Numbered from the stretch's first letter, positions 10,832 through 22,814 are shown. The stretch: DNA of 64,000 nucleotides from Pinus tabuliformis (GCA_031772625.1 CM062804.1:1021619208-1021683207), one strand, 5' to 3'. The notes: a model not told the origin generated them from the sequence alone. Numbers and translations: made by a program.

Positions 10832-11775
10832 GAAACCCAAAGATTATTGTAAGTGACAGAGATCCCATTTTCACTGGAAATTTTTGGACATAATTATTTT
10901 TTCTTATCTTGGTACTCACTTAGCTCATACTCATCTCATCATCCTCAATCTGATGGGTAATCTAAGATAGTAAACAAAGTTTGGAAGAATACTTCGTTGC
11001 TTTGTATCTGATAAACAGACATAAATGGGTCAAAGGTTGCCTCTTGAATGGCGGTATAACATTCTTCCATACTGCAACAAAAATGACCCCATTTATGTAC
11101 TTTATGGATATCATCAAACATCCATCACATCATATTTAAGAGAAAATTCTAAGGTTCAAGCATTGGAAGATACAACACAACAAAACACACCACAATTTCC
11201 ACACTTCCTCACACAAACAGATCAAATCAAACAAGCATCAACAAACAAGATCCAACTCTTAAAGGATAACCTCATCTTGGCACAAATAGAATGAAACAAC
11301 ATGCAGATCAACAGTAGAAAAATTTTTGATGTAGGCGATTTGGTATTCATACGAACAGAGATATAAACAAATGTCCCTCAAGCAAGCTAAGAAGGATAAA
11401 AAATATCACCAAAGTATTATGGTCTGTACCTAGTGTTGCAAAAGATAGGTACTAAGACATACAAATTGGAGCTTCCTGCAGCCTCTCAAGTGCACCCAGT
11501 TTTCCATGTTTCAGGCTTAAAGAAGGTTATAGGTGACAAGCTTCCAGCTCAGACATTAGACAATATTGCCAGAACTTGATGAAGAAGGAAAAATCATATT
11601 GGAACCTTAAGCAATCAATGAAACAAGAACTCGACATCTACGAAATAGCTCAATTTTTGAGTATCTCATCAAGTGGAAGAACTTACCCATTGAATATTCC
11701 ACATGGGAGGATGAGAATTTTATACAGAAACATCCAGAACTACTGAAGCATTGAGGACAACACTTTTTTGAAGGA
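10832..11775 (+). pseudogene. Chromovirus integrase C-terminal half and chromodomain-like tail (locus 1)
   Basis: Plus-strand frames with several frameshifts and stops give NPKIIVSDRDPIFTGNF-like sequence at the very start, which includes the second catalytic Asp region of integrase. PLEWRYNILPYCNKNDPIYVLYGYHQTSITSYLRENSKVQ follows (quoted in part; 11025-11150). Next come SLKQAKKDKK-like and KLELPAASQVHPVFHVSGLKK-like segments. The tail reads EYLIKWKNLPIEYSTWEDE near 11655-11720, the chromodomain-like YLxKWK...STWE signature of chromoviruses. The N-terminal zinc-binding region and first catalytic Asp are missing. Intact integrase joins element DNA to the chromosome and the chromodomain helps target chromatin. 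This copy is inactive. Confidence 0.82.
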
Positions 11776-11783
11776 GAGGGGAA

Positions 11784-12117
11784 TGTTAGGTCCCTATAAT
11801 ATTAGTGATCCCCCCATTACTATTGTCGTTGTATCCCTTATTGTTATTATTTTTCCCCTATTGCTACCATATTGTTATTATTGTGCCCCATAGAATCACC
11901 CTATTGTTATTTTTGTGCCTTTATATTATTATTGTTAGGCTGGCTTGGTTATATTGTGACCACATAAACTCTTTATATATAGAAAGGAGGTTTCTTCATT
12001 TGAATCATCTAAAAATTGTTCATGTGTGTAATGTAAAGGAGGTTGCCCCTTCGAAGAGGCTTATTTCTAAGGCTTTCATCTACCTTTTCTATCTTTTTGT
12101 GAGTTGGTTTCATAACA
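11784..12117 (+). mobile_element. Chromovirus 3' LTR (locus 1)
   Basis: This is a 334-bp LTR that begins TGTTAGGTCCCTATAATATT and ends GGTTTCATAACA. The purine-rich tract AAGGAGAGGGGAA immediately precedes it, as needed to prime plus-strand synthesis. A TTTATATATAGAAAGG TATA-like sequence lies about 190 bp in. Pairwise similarity to the LTRs at 30000-30331 and 35770-36103 is high by eye. Confidence 0.92.
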
Positions 12118-12330
12118 ATATGTTGATATATTATTAGCTGCTTAAGTAGATACCTAAGTTATGAAAAAACATATTATTATGAAACTCATATTATTATCAA
12201 CATCATCATCTTATTATGAACATTTCCGTTCCTGTTTATATGTTGATATATTGTTGGTTTCTTAGATAGATACCTAGGTTATGAGAAAAATATGACTATG
12301 AACATCATGTTATTATGAACATGAACGACT
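12118..12330. repeat. Two-copy tandem repeat, ~120-bp period
   Basis: ATATGTTGATATATTxTT starts near 12118 and 12237. Both copies continue with AGATACCTAxGTTATGA and end in TTATTATGAACAT. It begins exactly at the end of the LTR. Confidence 0.75.
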
Positions 12331-13132
12331 ACTCATAGAATTGATTCTATCTTTTTTACAATAATTTATAATTTATTATTTCTATTCTTAATCCTATAAA
12401 AATTCTCACTATATTAAGAATTTCTTATTTAAGAAAACATTTAATACGGTTCTGTATATTCAAGCTTTTGTGATCTATAATGAATTAATCGAAGTCTTTA
12501 GGTAAAAATCACATTCTCTCATGTGATTTCTACCTAAACACTTTGTTTAATTTAATACATCTCACCATGTACCCTCAATTCCTTCTAGTACAATGTAATT
12601 TATTGTATTACATATTTGATTTTTCTAATACATTGTAATATTGTATTATAAATTTAATTTATTAAAAAAATTATTTTATATCTTCTAGTCATTTATATGT
12701 AAATTAGTTTTCATAACCTAATTTAATTATATTATAAAAAATGGCTATCTTAATTTTATTATGATGATAATGAATAATAATTCTTAATATCAATTATAAT
12801 ATTAATCTCTCCACTTACCAATATTTTATGGTTTTTAATTCTCGAAAATAAAACTTCTTTATAACCCTTTTTGCTTCATTGAATAATAATTGTAAAAGTA
12901 AAATATAAAAACACTTTGTAGAATGAAAAAAATTCTTACATAGATATTGTAAAAATAAATAAAATTTTGATATAATACATAATTAAATTTATTAATAAAA
13001 CTATTGAAAATCATAGTTTTGAATTTAATAAACAATATAAAGAGATGGTATTTTTAACAATAGGTGATATTTTATGTTAAAAATGGAAAATATAATAAAT
13101 TTGATATAATGAAAAGAATATAAAAGATTTCA
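12331..13132. other. AT-rich DNA, nothing recognised
   Basis: Only AT-rich sequence without open frames or known motifs is present. Confidence 0.5.
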
Positions 13133-14052
13133 TTATTAAAAAATAATAAATATGTTTTAAATAAGATTTTTTACTAATATATCTAGTATTAGAACAATAA
13201 AAAACAATTAAACGGAAAAAAACTACAATAATTCATTATAATTTTGTTTAATAAAATATTAAAATTCACCAAATTAATATCATGCAATATAAATTTGTAG
13301 TGGAAGAACTCTCTTAAATTTTGAAAGAAAAACTACATTAATTTCATTATGATCTTGTTTATTAAAATAATAAATTTTAGTAAAATAATAATGTGCAACA
13401 TGAAAATCTAGTGGGAAAACACTTTTCAATTTTAGAAAAGTTTTTAAAGCATTAAATTAAATTTTACAATTATGATAAAAATATATTTGTAATAAAGAAA
13501 ATATAATATATAAAAATAAAAAAGCTATAAAAAAATTTAAGCTATAAGATACATTGAATAAATTAAGATATTAATAGTTATAATAATGAATATATTACCT
13601 TATTGAAACAGGTTCCAACAAAATTCAGGAATATTAAAATTGTACATATCCTAACAAAAAAATGCATGGCATAATCATCGTAATGCTCCTCGTCATCTGG
13701 GAAAGACTCACTTACCAAAACTCAATCCTTACAATGTCAAATTTGCTGGTAATTCTTTATATTACCAACAAATACCTACTCACATATCTCTATATATATA
13801 AAATTAAGGTTTGTTACCATTGATCCAAATTCCAATGGATCAATTAGATATATCACTGTATAAAATTAGAAGTTTGTTACATTAGTACTTGCCCCCAAAT
13901 TTATGTGAATTTGTTAGTGGCAGGTCCGAATTTTTTGGCTTTCGATATTAACAATATTTTAGTGTCGAGTGGAATTATAATAGGGCTTGTTCACGAAGAA
14001 TTTTATAGAATATTATATAATATTATATTGAGTTATTTTTATTTATTTTAAT
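13133..14052 (+). repeat. Copy 1 of a ~0.95-kb dispersed repeat (copy 2 at 22167)
   Basis: The segment aligns along its length with 22167-23175 at roughly 85-90% by eye. Shared blocks include AATAAATATGTTTTAAATAAG, CTAGTATTAGAACAATAAAA, ATGCATGGCATAATCATC and TCAATCCTTACAATGTCAAA. Outside these limits the two loci diverge. No open reading frame, target duplication or LTR end is visible, so the class is unknown. Confidence 0.88.
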
Positions 14053-14851
14053 GGTAAATTTGGAAATTTTTTAGAATTGGATGGAACTTTGATATCAATT
14101 CCGTTCATATTCTAAAAAAAATTAAAATTTCTAATTGAATTCAATTAGATTTTGAAAATTTATAACTCAAATCAATTGAATAATTATAATATTAAAATTA
14201 TTCGATTAATCCTACAATAATTTCATAATCTCCAAAGAAACAAAATTTAGTTATCAAATTTTATCTAGTGGAAAGAAAATGTTTGGCTAATATGTTATTG
14301 AATTTTGTATAGAAGGAAAGTAGCATGTCTTACAAATACAATTCCAAATTTGAAGGAATTGATTATCCAAATAATAAATTAGATATTGTGAATAAATAAT
14401 TATAACATGAAACTATTTTATTAGTCTGACTATATAAAAATACAAAATTTAGTTATAAAATTTTATTCGAATGGAAAGAAAATGCTTTACTATAATTATT
14501 GAATTTTAAATAGATGGAAAGCAGCATGTCTTACACCAATAAAATTTCAAATTGAAAGAATTTATTATTCAAATAATAAATTAGATATTATTTCGAATTG
14601 AATAAATTGCAATATATAAATATTCAAATAGAAACAATGTTTAAAAATCCATTTACAAAGAGATTGATAATATCTTAAATTTTGTTATTATTTTTTTATA
14701 ATATTCTATTTATTATATTTTTTTAGTATTCTAAATATATTATTAAATGGAATGTACTCTAAATTAAATAAAAATCTATTTAAATCACAAATTTAAATTA
14801 TAAAATTCCCAAAATTTCCGAAAAATACTAAATTCATGTACAATCAAAACC

Positions 14852-14888
<37 letters not shown>

Positions 14889-15167
14889 AAATTAATTTAT
14901 ATATTCAAAAATTAATTCACTAAATTCAATAAACACAGCAAAATATAAATTTAAACTCGGGAAAATAATTCCCTAAACTTCATTAGAAAGTTCCATCTAC
15001 TCACACTTCTATATTGCTACCAACAAACTTTCTCTATATTAATTAGAAAGCGTTACTTTTCGGTGTATACCAACTAATGTCTTTTTCGAATAAAAGCAGT
15101 ATACGTCAGATATTTTATTTTATTAAGTGGGTGTCAACGGGATCATAAACCTACTGGTCTTTATACT
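14053..15167. other. AT-rich DNA with (AT)n and a diverged internal duplication
   Basis: TGGAAAGAAAATGxTTxxCTA, then TTATTGAATTTTxxATAGA and GTAGCATGTCTTACA occur near 14270-14335. A matching GGAAAGAAAATGCTTTACT block with GCAGCATGTCTTACA occurs near 14473-14535 (period ~200). An (AT)n run lies at about 14857-14885. No gene is seen. Confidence 0.7.
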
Positions 15168-15227
15168 ACATGGCCTATGGTATTGTAATTGTAAGTCACA
15201 TGGCCTATGGTATTGTAATTGTAAGTC
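15168..15227. repeat. Perfect 30-bp tandem duplication
   Basis: ACATGGCCTATGG followed by TATTGTAATTGTAAGTC occurs twice head to tail without a mismatch. This makes it the freshest small duplication in the window. Confidence 0.97.
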
Positions 15228-16530
15228 CAAAGCTGTGAGTTGGCACGGAGGTTTGACCGACTACGGGAGGCTTTCTAATTTCGATAAAAAAAAAAAAAAA
15301 CAGAGAAGAGAAAAGATAACTGTGTAACAAATAAACTAGAAAAACTATATAATATATAAAAAGCTATGAATTTATTTAATATATGAGATGCTGCTAAGTA
15401 AAATAAATAAAACAATTAATATTAATATCTAAAATAATAAATATATTACTTTATTAATATAGATTAAAACAAAAACCTAATGCCATGATCATGGCTAACG
15501 CATATATATTACTTATATACCGCATATATCTTAATATGGAGGTTGGATCGGTTAGGCAGACTTCAGAGTTGAGAGAAGTTTAAAGAGAATATTCACACCA
15601 TTGGGTTTCAAAAAAGCTATTTAATAGAATGGTTCGTAATGGGAGGAAGAGGAATTCGTGCAAGTTGCGTAACATCGCAGACTTACTTAGGTACCACATA
15701 CTAATAGCAAATACTAATAGCAAGTTGCATAATGAAATGAAACCTGCAATCTAAAACTGAAATCATAGCAACAATTTGATTGTGTACGTACCTTCAAACT
15801 ATAGGTTAATTTTCGGGCCTTATGATGCCATATTTTGATTACCATAATGTTTGATATTTAAGTCTTTCTATTCCAACATGAAATGTCAACTGGACAATTC
15901 ACATCAGCTTGCTAATACGGCAGTTTATTCGCATTGTCCAACATCGCTTGCAAAACGCAATTTTTATTTCCAGTCCTCTCACAAGACTCGTAAAGACAGG
16001 TATAGGAAGCAAATGTGACACCTTGGTTGTTTTGATTGTAAGTGCATAACGGAGAAAAAGCTTTAGAGCCTGAAAATGGCACAGTAGGGGTAGATTATAT
16101 ACATCAAAAAAGATTATATGGAAATCGTGTTAGCGTCAAACAGTCATTCTAAGGGATCCAGTTACAATTAATTACACGACTAGTTGATTGGTTGTATTAC
16201 CTGGGATTATCTGGGTTTATTTGATTTAATATACAATTATTTTCAATACTATCCAGCATTTTTCGTACAGATCACCTAGCTTGCTTTCTTGTATACATTC
16301 CATGGCGTTCATGAATTTCTGTTGACAAAAAAAATGCTTGGAAGTTTCTAAAGTAAAATATGTTTATTCGGAAGAGGCTAGACCAATTTAGTGGGGTGAT
16401 CATAGCTTTGGAAGTAATCATCCGCCACAGTGACGCATAATAGGCGGGTGCCACCAGTTAGATGGGACATACTATAGATACCTCTTCTACACAGTGTATC
16501 TCATGGATTTGTTTAAAATAGTATGGCGTG
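15228..16530. other. Intergenic DNA, nothing recognised
   Basis: A 15-base A run lies near 15286. Parts of 15900-16450 are less AT-rich than the surroundings, but I find no convincing coding frame, splice pattern or RNA gene. Confidence 0.4.
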
Positions 16531-16534
16531 GGTA

Positions 16535-16695
16535 AACTGATGGAGAGTCTCACAGAGATTCAAATTGAGAGAAAGGATGCCAATTGCAGCAATTATAGGC
16601 TTTGTTTAAAAGGGTATGCCCTAAAACTGATGGAGAGAGTCGCACAGAGATTCAAATTAAGAGAATGGACGCTAATTGCAGCATTCCTAGAGCCT
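16535..16695 (+). repeat. Two-copy tandem repeat, ~93-bp period
   Basis: ACTGATGGAGAGxxTCxCACAG, then AGATTCAAATTxAGAGAA and GCxAATTGCAGCA occur near 16537 and 16628. The 65-residue frame at 16528-16725 covers both copies and shows the duplication at protein level (KLMESLTEIQ / KLMERVAQRF). I do not recognise it as a protein family. Confidence 0.8.
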
Positions 16696-16889
16696 TCAGT
16701 TCATTATCGAATTCTGCTTCAATAAATGGATTGCGAACAATGAGTAGTAGATGAAGGCGATAGTGAGCGAAATGTGTATCACGTCTGCCGACACACAGAG
16801 ATTGGAATCGCCATTACGGACTACAAGGGGCTTCGCGAACCATTTCCGCCTGAGCCACGACCGCGTTGATAATCTGGAGGCGATAATCC

Positions 16890-17330
16890 CCTGTCCTTAT
16901 GATAATTCGCGTAATCGGTCAGATAAGTCGCATATTGAAGCGGGATAAGCCGCATATTTAAAGCGAGATAATCGCATATCATTTGATAATCAGCGTATAC
17001 AATGCAAATAACTCGCATATCGCATAATAATTTACAAATGCGCCTCACCTAATTCGCATTTCGTGTATTTTTCTTATAGAATATCGCGATTAGCCAGTGT
17101 TTTTCGATTTATGTCGTTTAGATACGCGGTTATATAAGTCAAATATGCTTCTTATCAAGCTCATATACCATTTTTCACCGCGGAATATGACAAATACGCG
17201 AGTTATCTTCTTCGGTTATCCAAATTATCTAGGCGTAATATACCACTTATCTACGCAATTTGTGAGTTATATCCTCGTATTATATGAGTTATCTACACAA
17301 TTCGCGGATCCGACATGTGACTTATCAACG
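16890..17330. repeat. CpG-bearing GATAA/CGCATA minisatellite in two opposed halves
   Basis: Units of about 20-22 bp of the form GATAAxTCGCATA-(4-6 nt)-GCG fill 16905-17045 in one orientation. Examples are GATAAGTCGCATATTGAAGC and GATAAGCCGCATATTTAAAG. From about 17120 to 17325 the same words appear inverted (GCGAGTTATC, TACGCAATTTGTGAGTTAT, ATTATCTAGGCGTAATATA). The halves diverge around an AT-rich centre near 17080. CpG is frequent here, in contrast to the CpG-poor surroundings. Confidence 0.65.
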
Positions 17331-17567
17331 GTAACATGGTTTCTTAGGTATGCGAAATATCTTGGTCGACCCGGTTTGGTTGGTCAGCTTTAGATATGCG
17401 AGGAAGATTGGATAAAATGCAAAGATTCAGAAAGGCTATTGTCATTCCCAAAATTTGAATAATGATGGGCGCATCAGGGCCAAGTTTAGGGATCAAACGC
17501 TCCGTATCTCCTTGCCTTTGCGTCACATCACATCTCGAACAACAGAAGCAGGAGGGGATCAGACAAA

Positions 17568-17837
17568 ATGCGAAAGGAATTGGTCGAAGGGAGGAAAACA
17601 GAAGCCGCGGCTAAGCTTGGCCAAGACTATTCTCCTGGGGAAACACCAATATTGAAAGACGCGCTGGCAGGCAATATGTCAAACGGTGGTGCTTGAGAGG
17701 AATCTCAATTTATAGAATCGAAATCCAAGCAAGCCGAGGAAGGAGAAGTGGATGATGCAGAAGAAGAAACCGCTGAAAAAAACAAAGATCCACACAAAAA
17801 ATTTCAAATTTTCCTTTCACAGCATCGACTGTGGTAG
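17568..17837 (+). pseudogene. Possible broken small ORF in the GC-richer island (unrecognised)
   Basis: An ATG at 17568 opens a frame of 42 codons up to TGA at 17694-17696. It begins MRKELVEGRKTEAAAKLGQD and ends with GNMSNGGA. The same frame then stays open for 46 more codons to TAG at 17835-17837, with a highly acidic and Lys-rich composition (QAEEGEVDDAEEETAEKNKD). The joined composition (charged, Ala/Gly/Glu/Lys-rich, no hydrophobic segment) looks more protein-like than other short frames in the window. The local base composition is also richer in GC. I cannot assign a family. It could be an exon fragment, a captured gene piece or chance. The in-frame TGA would make it a pseudogene unless it is a real stop of a 42-residue peptide. 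Confidence 0.3.
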
Positions 17838-18539
17838 TTTGTACCTCTTTCACATATTATGGCTCCCACGAAAATTTGGAAAGCTTTATATATATATACA
17901 TATTAGTCTCCGGAAAGTAAAGAACGTTTATGTGCGTGGCATTAGAAGGATGCTTTTCAGCTCGATTTTTATCGATTTTTTAATCACTATAGTGTCGCTT
18001 GATATTTTAATATAAAAAAAATTAAGACATGGCGTTGGAGGAAGTGGTTTGAAAAATTTAATGTCACCGTCACCACTCGGCACGATCAGATTTAAAAGGA
18101 GTTATTCTTTACTGTTCTGAATTTTACTGTGTTAAAATAACCGCGTTCAACTTCACGGATGAATTTAGGGTAAGAGAGGTATGAAATTTTAAAACCCTAT
18201 AGATTGTATAATTGAACTTATGTTAAAAATGAAAAACAAAAAATTATAGAGTTTTTCTTTCTTGTTATTTGAATTTATATTTAAATGACTTTTTCTCTAA
18301 TCAGTTCATCAAAGTTCAAATCATTATTTGATGTTATATTTTAATACAAGGAATTTAGAATCATAATTTTATTCCATATTTAAACTATTGTTTAAGTTAG
18401 GTTTAAATTAAAAATTTAAAATATTATTTAAAATTTATTGTGTTATTTATCATAAATTATCTATAAAAATTTAATTAATAAAAATTAAATTTACTTTAAA
18501 AAGGATTAATTAATGAAAATTAGATTTATTGGTCAATTA
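17838..18539. other. AT-rich DNA, nothing recognised
   Basis: A GC-richer patch at 18020-18170 has no convincing frame. The remainder is AT-rich. Confidence 0.45.
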
Positions 18540-19220
18540 TGATAAACCATGATGAAGCTCAATGGTCAACCAAGACCACTATGGTTATAATGGCTACAAA
18601 TAGTCAACCATGGTAAGCCATGATCACCATGGTTAGATATAATCAACTGTGATCAATGGTAATCGTCAATCAAAATCTCTAGGGTTAGAATCATCTAACC
18701 TGGTTAACCATGATCAACCACCCTAAACCAAAATCAGCATGGTCAACCATGGTCAATTAACCATAATGGTCAATGGACATCAACTTGGTCACCATGAACA
18801 ACCATGCTAGCATATCGCGGTCAACCAAGACTTGTATGGTTTGAAATTCGTATGGGATAATGGTAAATCAACATATCTATGGTCAACCACAATGATCATT
18901 AACATATCTATGGTTAGCATGGTGCAACATGGTTAATCAACATCTCTATGGTTGAAGATGGTAAATCAAGGTCTTTATGGTCAACCATCATTAACCATGG
19001 CGATTGTGATTAACCTTGATGAACAATAATGTTCAATCAATATATCTATTGTTAGGCTAGTTTAGCATGGTCAACAAACATCTATAAAGTTGAACAATGT
19101 CAACGATAATGATAAGCAAATGTCCCTTTGTTTGGTCATGATCAACCATGGTAAACCACAATCAAGCCATGGTTGGTGCTCAACCACAATCAAGCCATGG
19201 TTGGATATCATCAAATGATC
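18540..19220. repeat. ATGGTCAACCATG palindromic-core array (site 1)
   Basis: Dozens of degenerate GGTCAACCATG / CATGGTTGACC words are separated by AT-rich spacers. A recurrent TCTCTATGGTT or TCTTTATGGTC spacer phrase is present. The core is self-complementary, so both strands carry the same words. The same family occurs at 23195-23660, 26935-27000 and 48640-48960. Confidence 0.85.
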
Positions 19221-19446
19221 TTTAATCAAATGAGTGTTTTTCTTTTTTCTTTTTCTTTTTTTGTTTTAAATCCAAATTTATCCCAATATGGCTTTCATTT
19301 AATATAAGGATGTCTCAAAGAAGTTTTTTATTGGTTTTTTTTTTCAAACTTGTGTGTCATAATCTATTTGAAACAATTTACTAATTAGCAATGTAAATAG
19401 GTAAATGTAATGTAATTACTCAATTTAAGATGAAAGTGATATTATA

Positions 19447-19478
<32 letters not shown>

Positions 19479-19773
19479 TATAACTTTTATTGTTACTTTT
19501 AAATAGTTTTTAAACTTTTTAAATTATTTTCTGATTATTACGAACTAAATTTGTGCATAATTTCATAATTTACTTATTACTTTTAATTTAACACTTCTTT
19601 TTTTATTTAAAATAAATATTTAATATATTATTTTTATTACTAGTTGGTATAATATTTTAAGTTGTTTTTTAGCCTGGAGTTGTTTTGGGGTCGTCTTCCC
19701 TAGAAGTAAGGGAACGAGTTAACATCCCAAGACTGAGAGGCATCTCGTAGCCTACCCCTTACGAACCACCAAC
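19221..19773. other. AT-rich DNA with (TA)n near 19440-19485
   Basis: A TA-rich run is present. A GC-richer patch at 19670-19770 leads into the next repeat. No gene is seen. Confidence 0.55.
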
Positions 19774-19957
19774 TCATTATTCCACATGAGGTTGTTTTCC
19801 TTGAATAGCTGTGATGAGTCGATTATTCCACATGGCTTGATTTTCCTTGAATATCGATGATGAGTCGAGTTATTCTAGGTGCCTTGGTTTTCCTTAAAAA
19901 ATGGTGATGAGTCACGGTGACCTCGTTTTCCTTAAATAATGGTGATGAGTCATGCTG
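19774..19957. repeat. Four-unit tandem repeat, ~47-bp period
   Basis: The phrase TTATTCCACATG, a TTGxTTTTCCTTGAATA block and TGATGAGTCGA recurs four times, the last unit being shortened. The TGATGAGTC motif closes each unit. Confidence 0.85.
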
Positions 19958-20030
19958 CAATGAGAGACGGTTGTCCTCACTACTAGATTGACAACTAGGT
20001 TATGATAGGTTTTCCCACCGTGTGAAAAAA

Positions 20031-20233
20031 TATATCTTAAGTTGTTTAATACATTTTTATTTCTAATTCAAGTGGTAAATTTTTACTTTTCTTTATAAAT
20101 TAGAATGTAGTAAATTTTTATCCTTTTTATTATATCTTAAGTTGTTTAAATCCTTTTTATTTCTAAATTCAAGTGGTAAATTTTTACTTTTCTTTATAAA
20201 TTAGAATGTAGTAAATTTTAATCCTTTTTATTA
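20031..20233. repeat. Tandem duplication, 100-bp period
   Basis: TATATCTTAAGTTGTTTAA starts at 20031 and 20131. Both copies continue through TTCAAGTGGTAAATTTTTAC and ATTAGAATGTAGTAAATTTT with only a few differences. Confidence 0.95.
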
Positions 20234-20985
20234 TAAAAATCCATACACATTAATTATTTTGAACTTTTAAAACTAATTTATAATCTATTTTGATCATATA
20301 TTTATCAATGATTTCAAAGGATTCAATATACTCCACTTCCTTTAAAATTTACATATTATAAATTCAAAACATTTAAATACCTTGACTTTATTGAGAGTGA
20401 AATGGTACAATAATGGAGATCCTATTAACTCTTATTGTTTCTAGAGTGAGTAATAGTTGTTAAGGAATAAGGTTACACATTCCTTAGCTAGTCTAAGTGA
20501 GTTACTAAATCCAAAACATATCATGGCATTTAACCACATAGTAAAAATGTCGTGGCATCTAACCACATAGTAAAAATTTCTTACTCGTTTTAAATTGGGA
20601 TGTGGTAGGAGTGCTAGTAGATGAGAACAAAATAATTTCACCTTTCATGGTAGTACTCAATGTACCTCGATACAATCATGTCACCATGTGGATATAATGA
20701 TATAGTGATAACAAATTTTGACAATTCTTTCATACTTCTATGATCCTAGAGATGTCGAAACACAGTGAACAAGAATAGGAAATTCCTATAGTGGTTCCCA
20801 TGCATTAATTATTTTTATTGCATGGATATCCCTTTGGCCTATGAAGTTAACAACCTTTTGGAAATCCTTTTGTTGCTGGGGGCATTAAATAGTAATAGGT
20901 TTACATTGGTATGAGAGAAAACACCTCTAGCCAAATCACTTTTAGGTGGAGGAGTTATCCCACCCCGAGCATCATTCAATTCACC
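20234..20985. other. AT-rich DNA with a small 28-bp duplication
   Basis: GGCATxTAACCACATAGTAAA occurs at about 20524 and 20552. No gene is recognised. Confidence 0.6.
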
Positions 20986-20989
20986 TTTA

Positions 20990-21420
20990 TTGGAAACACT
21001 TTCTTTGTTTGATTTTTCTATGTTAATGAATGATCCCATTAAGCATAACCCAACATGGCCATGTATCCCACATAAAATGCCAATAGACATTCCTAAGTTC
21101 GATACTAATCTTGAAGAAGATCGTACTTACATCACTCTTTTCCCCGTGATTTATTCAATTCTTCCTTCTGCTAATAAATGATTATTGGTATTATCCCCAT
21201 ATTGTAGGAAACTTTCCCCACACTCAGTGCATTTATCTAGTTTATTTGATGGAATGGATTTCTAGAATCATTCCAGTTATGAAAATCAAGAATTTTTCAT
21301 GTCTATGTTGATTATAGGGATCTGTGTAAGAATAAGAAAGGTAATATCCATATTTTTCTCTACCATATGAATTTTACCTCATGTATCTTTACTTGGGTAG
21401 CCAAATTGTTCTTGTGATGA
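20990..21420 (+). pseudogene. Faint gag/RT relic of a second LTR retrotransposon family
   Basis: The 63-residue frame at 20990-21181 contains NPTWPCIPHKMPIDIPKFDT. This resembles the P-H/x-K-x-P-x-DIPKF-x-G/T start of the retrotransposon Gag domain found in many plant LTR elements, here interrupted soon after. Further right, around 21290-21330, a frame with VDYRDLCKNKKG resembles the VDYRDLNK motif of reverse transcriptase. The expected gag C-terminus and protease between them are missing, so the relic would be heavily deleted. No LTRs are visible. The assignment rests on two short motifs and is tentative. Confidence 0.4.
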
Positions 21421-22166
21421 AGAAACACAACACTTGTCACATTTGTGTAGAATTTAGACCATCTACTTGTACGAAAGTTCAATGATCCTGGCAGGGAAAT
21501 TGTTGCAAAGCCCCTTGATAGGCTATCTCCTTAGAAACATTATGTCTAATCCTGTTGACATGCTTTCGTATATATGCATTTAGTATAACTTTTAATTTCT
21601 ACACAAGATGCATATTTTCTACCTCTAGGAATTTATCAAGATTCTTTATTTTCAAACAATGTTTGACCTAATAAGATCTCCTATACTAACCTTCACTACT
21701 CTCTCTATTTTCTCTATGTGTATGCATGCCCCTTGTCCTTAAAGGGTGATTAAATTCCTATTGAATGTTAACTCCCACGTATTCTTGTGTTATACATGAC
21801 CACATCAACCATTAACTATGATAAATCATACCCTACCGAAGATACGTGGGATTCAACATTTAACTTTTTGTATGGGTCCATATTGATGGACAATTATTTC
21901 AAAATTTTCCTTTCTTATACTTTTCATCCACTATTTTTGCCATAAATAAGTCTTAACTAAAATATTTGAGTGTTTTCTTCTCGTTAATGAGATCTTTATT
22001 CCTAATTATCTCAACTTTCATGAGGTAAATCCTTCATCTTTATTCCAGGTTGGAGATTCTTGGAGGAATCTAGATGTGCACAAATCACTAGCACTTCTAT
22101 CTATATCCCATCCCTGTTTATACAATGTCCTCTCCTTCCTCCACTAACTCATTATCTTCATCATGC
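21421..22166. other. Intergenic DNA, nothing recognised
   Basis: No open frame longer than about 60 residues and no clear motif is found. It may be further decayed retroelement sequence. Confidence 0.4.
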
Positions 22167-22814
22167 TAACTCATTAAAAATAATAAATATGTTTTAAATA
22201 AGATTCTTTACTAATATATCTAGTATTAGAACAATAAAAAACAATTAAATGGGAAATACTACAATAACTTCATTTTAATTTTATATGAATAAAATTTTAA
22301 AATTCACTAAATTATTATCATGCGATAAAAATACCTAGTGGAAGAAATCTCTTCAATTTTGAAAGAAAACTACAGTAATTTCATTATGATATTATTTATT
22401 AAAATAATAAATTTTAGTAAAATAATAATATGCAACCTGAAGTATAGTGGAAAGCTCTTTTCTATTTTAGAAAAGTTTTAAAATCATTAAATTAAATTTT
22501 ACAATTATGATAAAAATATATTTATAATAAAGAAAATATAATATATAAAATTAAAAAGGATATAAAAAAATTAAGCTATAAGATACATTGAATAAATTAA
22601 GATATTAATAACTAAAATAATGAATATATTACCTTATTGAAACAGGTTGCAACAAAAATTCAAGAATATTAAAGTTGTACATATCCTAACAGAAAATGCA
22701 TGGCATAATCATCATAATGCTTCTGGTGGTCTTGGGGAGATCCACTTGATCGAAACTCAATCCTTACAATGTCAAATTTGTTGGTAATTCTTTATATTAC
22801 CAACAAATACCTAC

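Noticed and set aside
11805..12137. 110-residue plus-strand frame
   Set aside because: It lies entirely within the 3' LTR and runs past its end. The other LTRs do not keep it open.
20839..21181. Overlapping minus-strand frame (83 aa) opposite the gag-like relic
   Set aside because: Shadow of the plus-strand relic, with no motif of its own.
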